Assembly: GCA_003649745.1 (NCBI GenBank)
Contig: QMST01000043.1
Coordinates: 1-5,524 of the forward strand
Source of the DNA: Thermoplasmata archaeon
Lineage (GTDB): Archaea > Thermoplasmatota > E2 > DHVEG-1 > B8-G13
Length of the DNA: 5,524 nt
Direction: 5' to 3'
Part shown: positions 4,939 to 5,524 of the stretch, in pieces
Layout: every line of letters begins with the position of its first letter
How positions within the stretch are numbered: the stretch's first letter is position 1
Notes under the pieces: model-generated
What the model saw: only the letters and a program-made list of their open reading frames with translations
What the model was told of the DNA's origin: nothing
Databases searched by the model: none
Made by a program: the position numbers and the translations under genes

Positions 4939-5524
4939 ATGAGAGTGTTTGTCACAGGTGGGGCAGGTTTTATTGGTAGCCATCTTGTTGATGCCTTGAT
5001 GGGAAAAGGTTATGTTGTTACGGTTTATGATAATCTTTCATCTGGCAGAATGGATTTTATTGAGCATCATATTGGAAAGAAGAATTTCTCTTTTATTAAG
5101 GCAGATCTGTTAGATCAAAAAAAGTTGGAAGAATCTTTAGAGGATTATGATGTTGTTTTTCATCTGGCTGCAAATCCTGATGTTAGACTTGGTTCAAAAA
5201 AGCCAGATGTTGCGAAGCAGGATATCATTGCTACTTATAACATTCTTGATGTTATGAGATTGAAAAATGTGAAAAAGATTGTTTTTTCCTCTAGTAGTAC
5301 TGTCTATGGGGAAACTCCTCCTACACCTCTTTCAGAAGATTATGGGCCATTGTTGCCGATATCTGTTTATGGTGCAGCGAAGTTGGCCTCAGAGGGTTTA
5401 ATTTCTTCTTTTTGTCATACTTTTGATATGCAAGCTTGGATTTTTAGGTTTGCAAATGTGGTTGGTTTGAGATGTACGCATGGTGTGATATTTGATTTTA
5501 TTAATAAGCTTAGAAAAAATCCGA
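4939..5524 (+). CDS. NAD-dependent epimerase/dehydratase, UDP-glucose 4-epimerase-like, 3'-partial
   Basis: The first 195 codons of an extended short-chain dehydrogenase/reductase that runs off the window; full members have about 300-330 residues. The Rossmann start MRVFVTGGAGFIGSHL holds the GxxGxxG motif (Gly7, Gly10, Gly13). Asp31 in VYDNLSSG at the end of the second strand indicates NAD(H) preference. ADLLD (55-59) and HLAANPDVR (75-83) are typical of UDP-glucose/UDP-hexose 4-epimerase-like proteins. The active site is complete: Ser/Thr in FSSSSTVYG (116-124) and YxxxK as Tyr144 and Lys148. RFANVVGLR and the following FDFINKLRKNP correspond to the sugar-nucleotide binding part. It should act in the cytoplasm on a UDP-activated sugar for glycan, glycolipid or surface polysaccharide synthesis. 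The exact substrate cannot be told without the C-terminal half. The ATG has a purine-rich SD. Confidence 0.93.
   Translation, partial: MRVFVTGGAGFIGSHLVDALMGKGYVVTVYDNLSSGRMDFIEHHIGKKNFSFIKADLLDQKKLEESLEDYDVVFHLAANPDVRLGSKKPDVAKQDIIATYNILDVMRLKNVKKIVFSSSSTVYGETPPTPLSEDYGPLLPISVYGAAKLASEGLISSFCHTFDMQAWIFRFANVVGLRCTHGVIFDFINKLRKNP

Overview
The window looks archaeal, most likely from an AT-rich euryarchaeal/Thermoplasmatota-type lineage such as the sediment group often called MBG-D (an inference, not proven here). The supporting signs are a tRNA-Cys gene with no encoded CCA and a U73 discriminator, Shine-Dalgarno sites matching the archaeal 16S tail (GGAGG, AGGTGAT), oligo-T tracts instead of hairpin terminators, TATA-like boxes, two TTG starts, and a secreted gingipain-like C25 peptidase of a kind known from sediment archaea.

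Left half (1-3444): two genes converge. On the plus strand is the 3' part of a gene for a probably extracytoplasmic beta-propeller protein with three Asp-box (BNR) motifs and a C-terminal beta-sandwich-like tail. Its reading frame is open to the window edge, so its true start lies upstream. On the minus strand is a complete 650-residue C25 (gingipain-family) cysteine peptidase with signal peptide, propeptide and the His/Cys catalytic motifs. Both point to an exported, polymer-degrading or surface function.

Middle (3445-3866): a regulatory intergenic stretch. It holds two short perfect inverted repeats upstream of the peptidase gene, then tRNA-Cys(GCA) on the plus strand with an oligo-T end.

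Right half (3830-4818): a compact two-gene unit. The first gene encodes a winged-helix DNA-binding domain fused to a minimal nucleotidyltransferase (MNT, motif GSx10DxD). One base later comes a HEPN-domain protein. This is the architecture of HEPN/MNT (HepT/MntA-like, type VII) toxin-antitoxin systems. Three copies of TTATATCAG at exact 20-bp steps run across the leader, SD and TTG start of the first gene and look like an operator array for autoregulation by the fused winged helix. The HEPN active-site His of the usual Rx4-6H motif is replaced, and the third acidic residue of the MNT is not evident, so the pair may be biochemically unusual.

Right edge (4819-5524): a short T-rich intergenic region, a strong palindrome just upstream of the ribosome binding site, then the 5' 195 codons of an NAD-dependent epimerase/dehydratase (UDP-glucose 4-epimerase-like extended SDR) running off the window.
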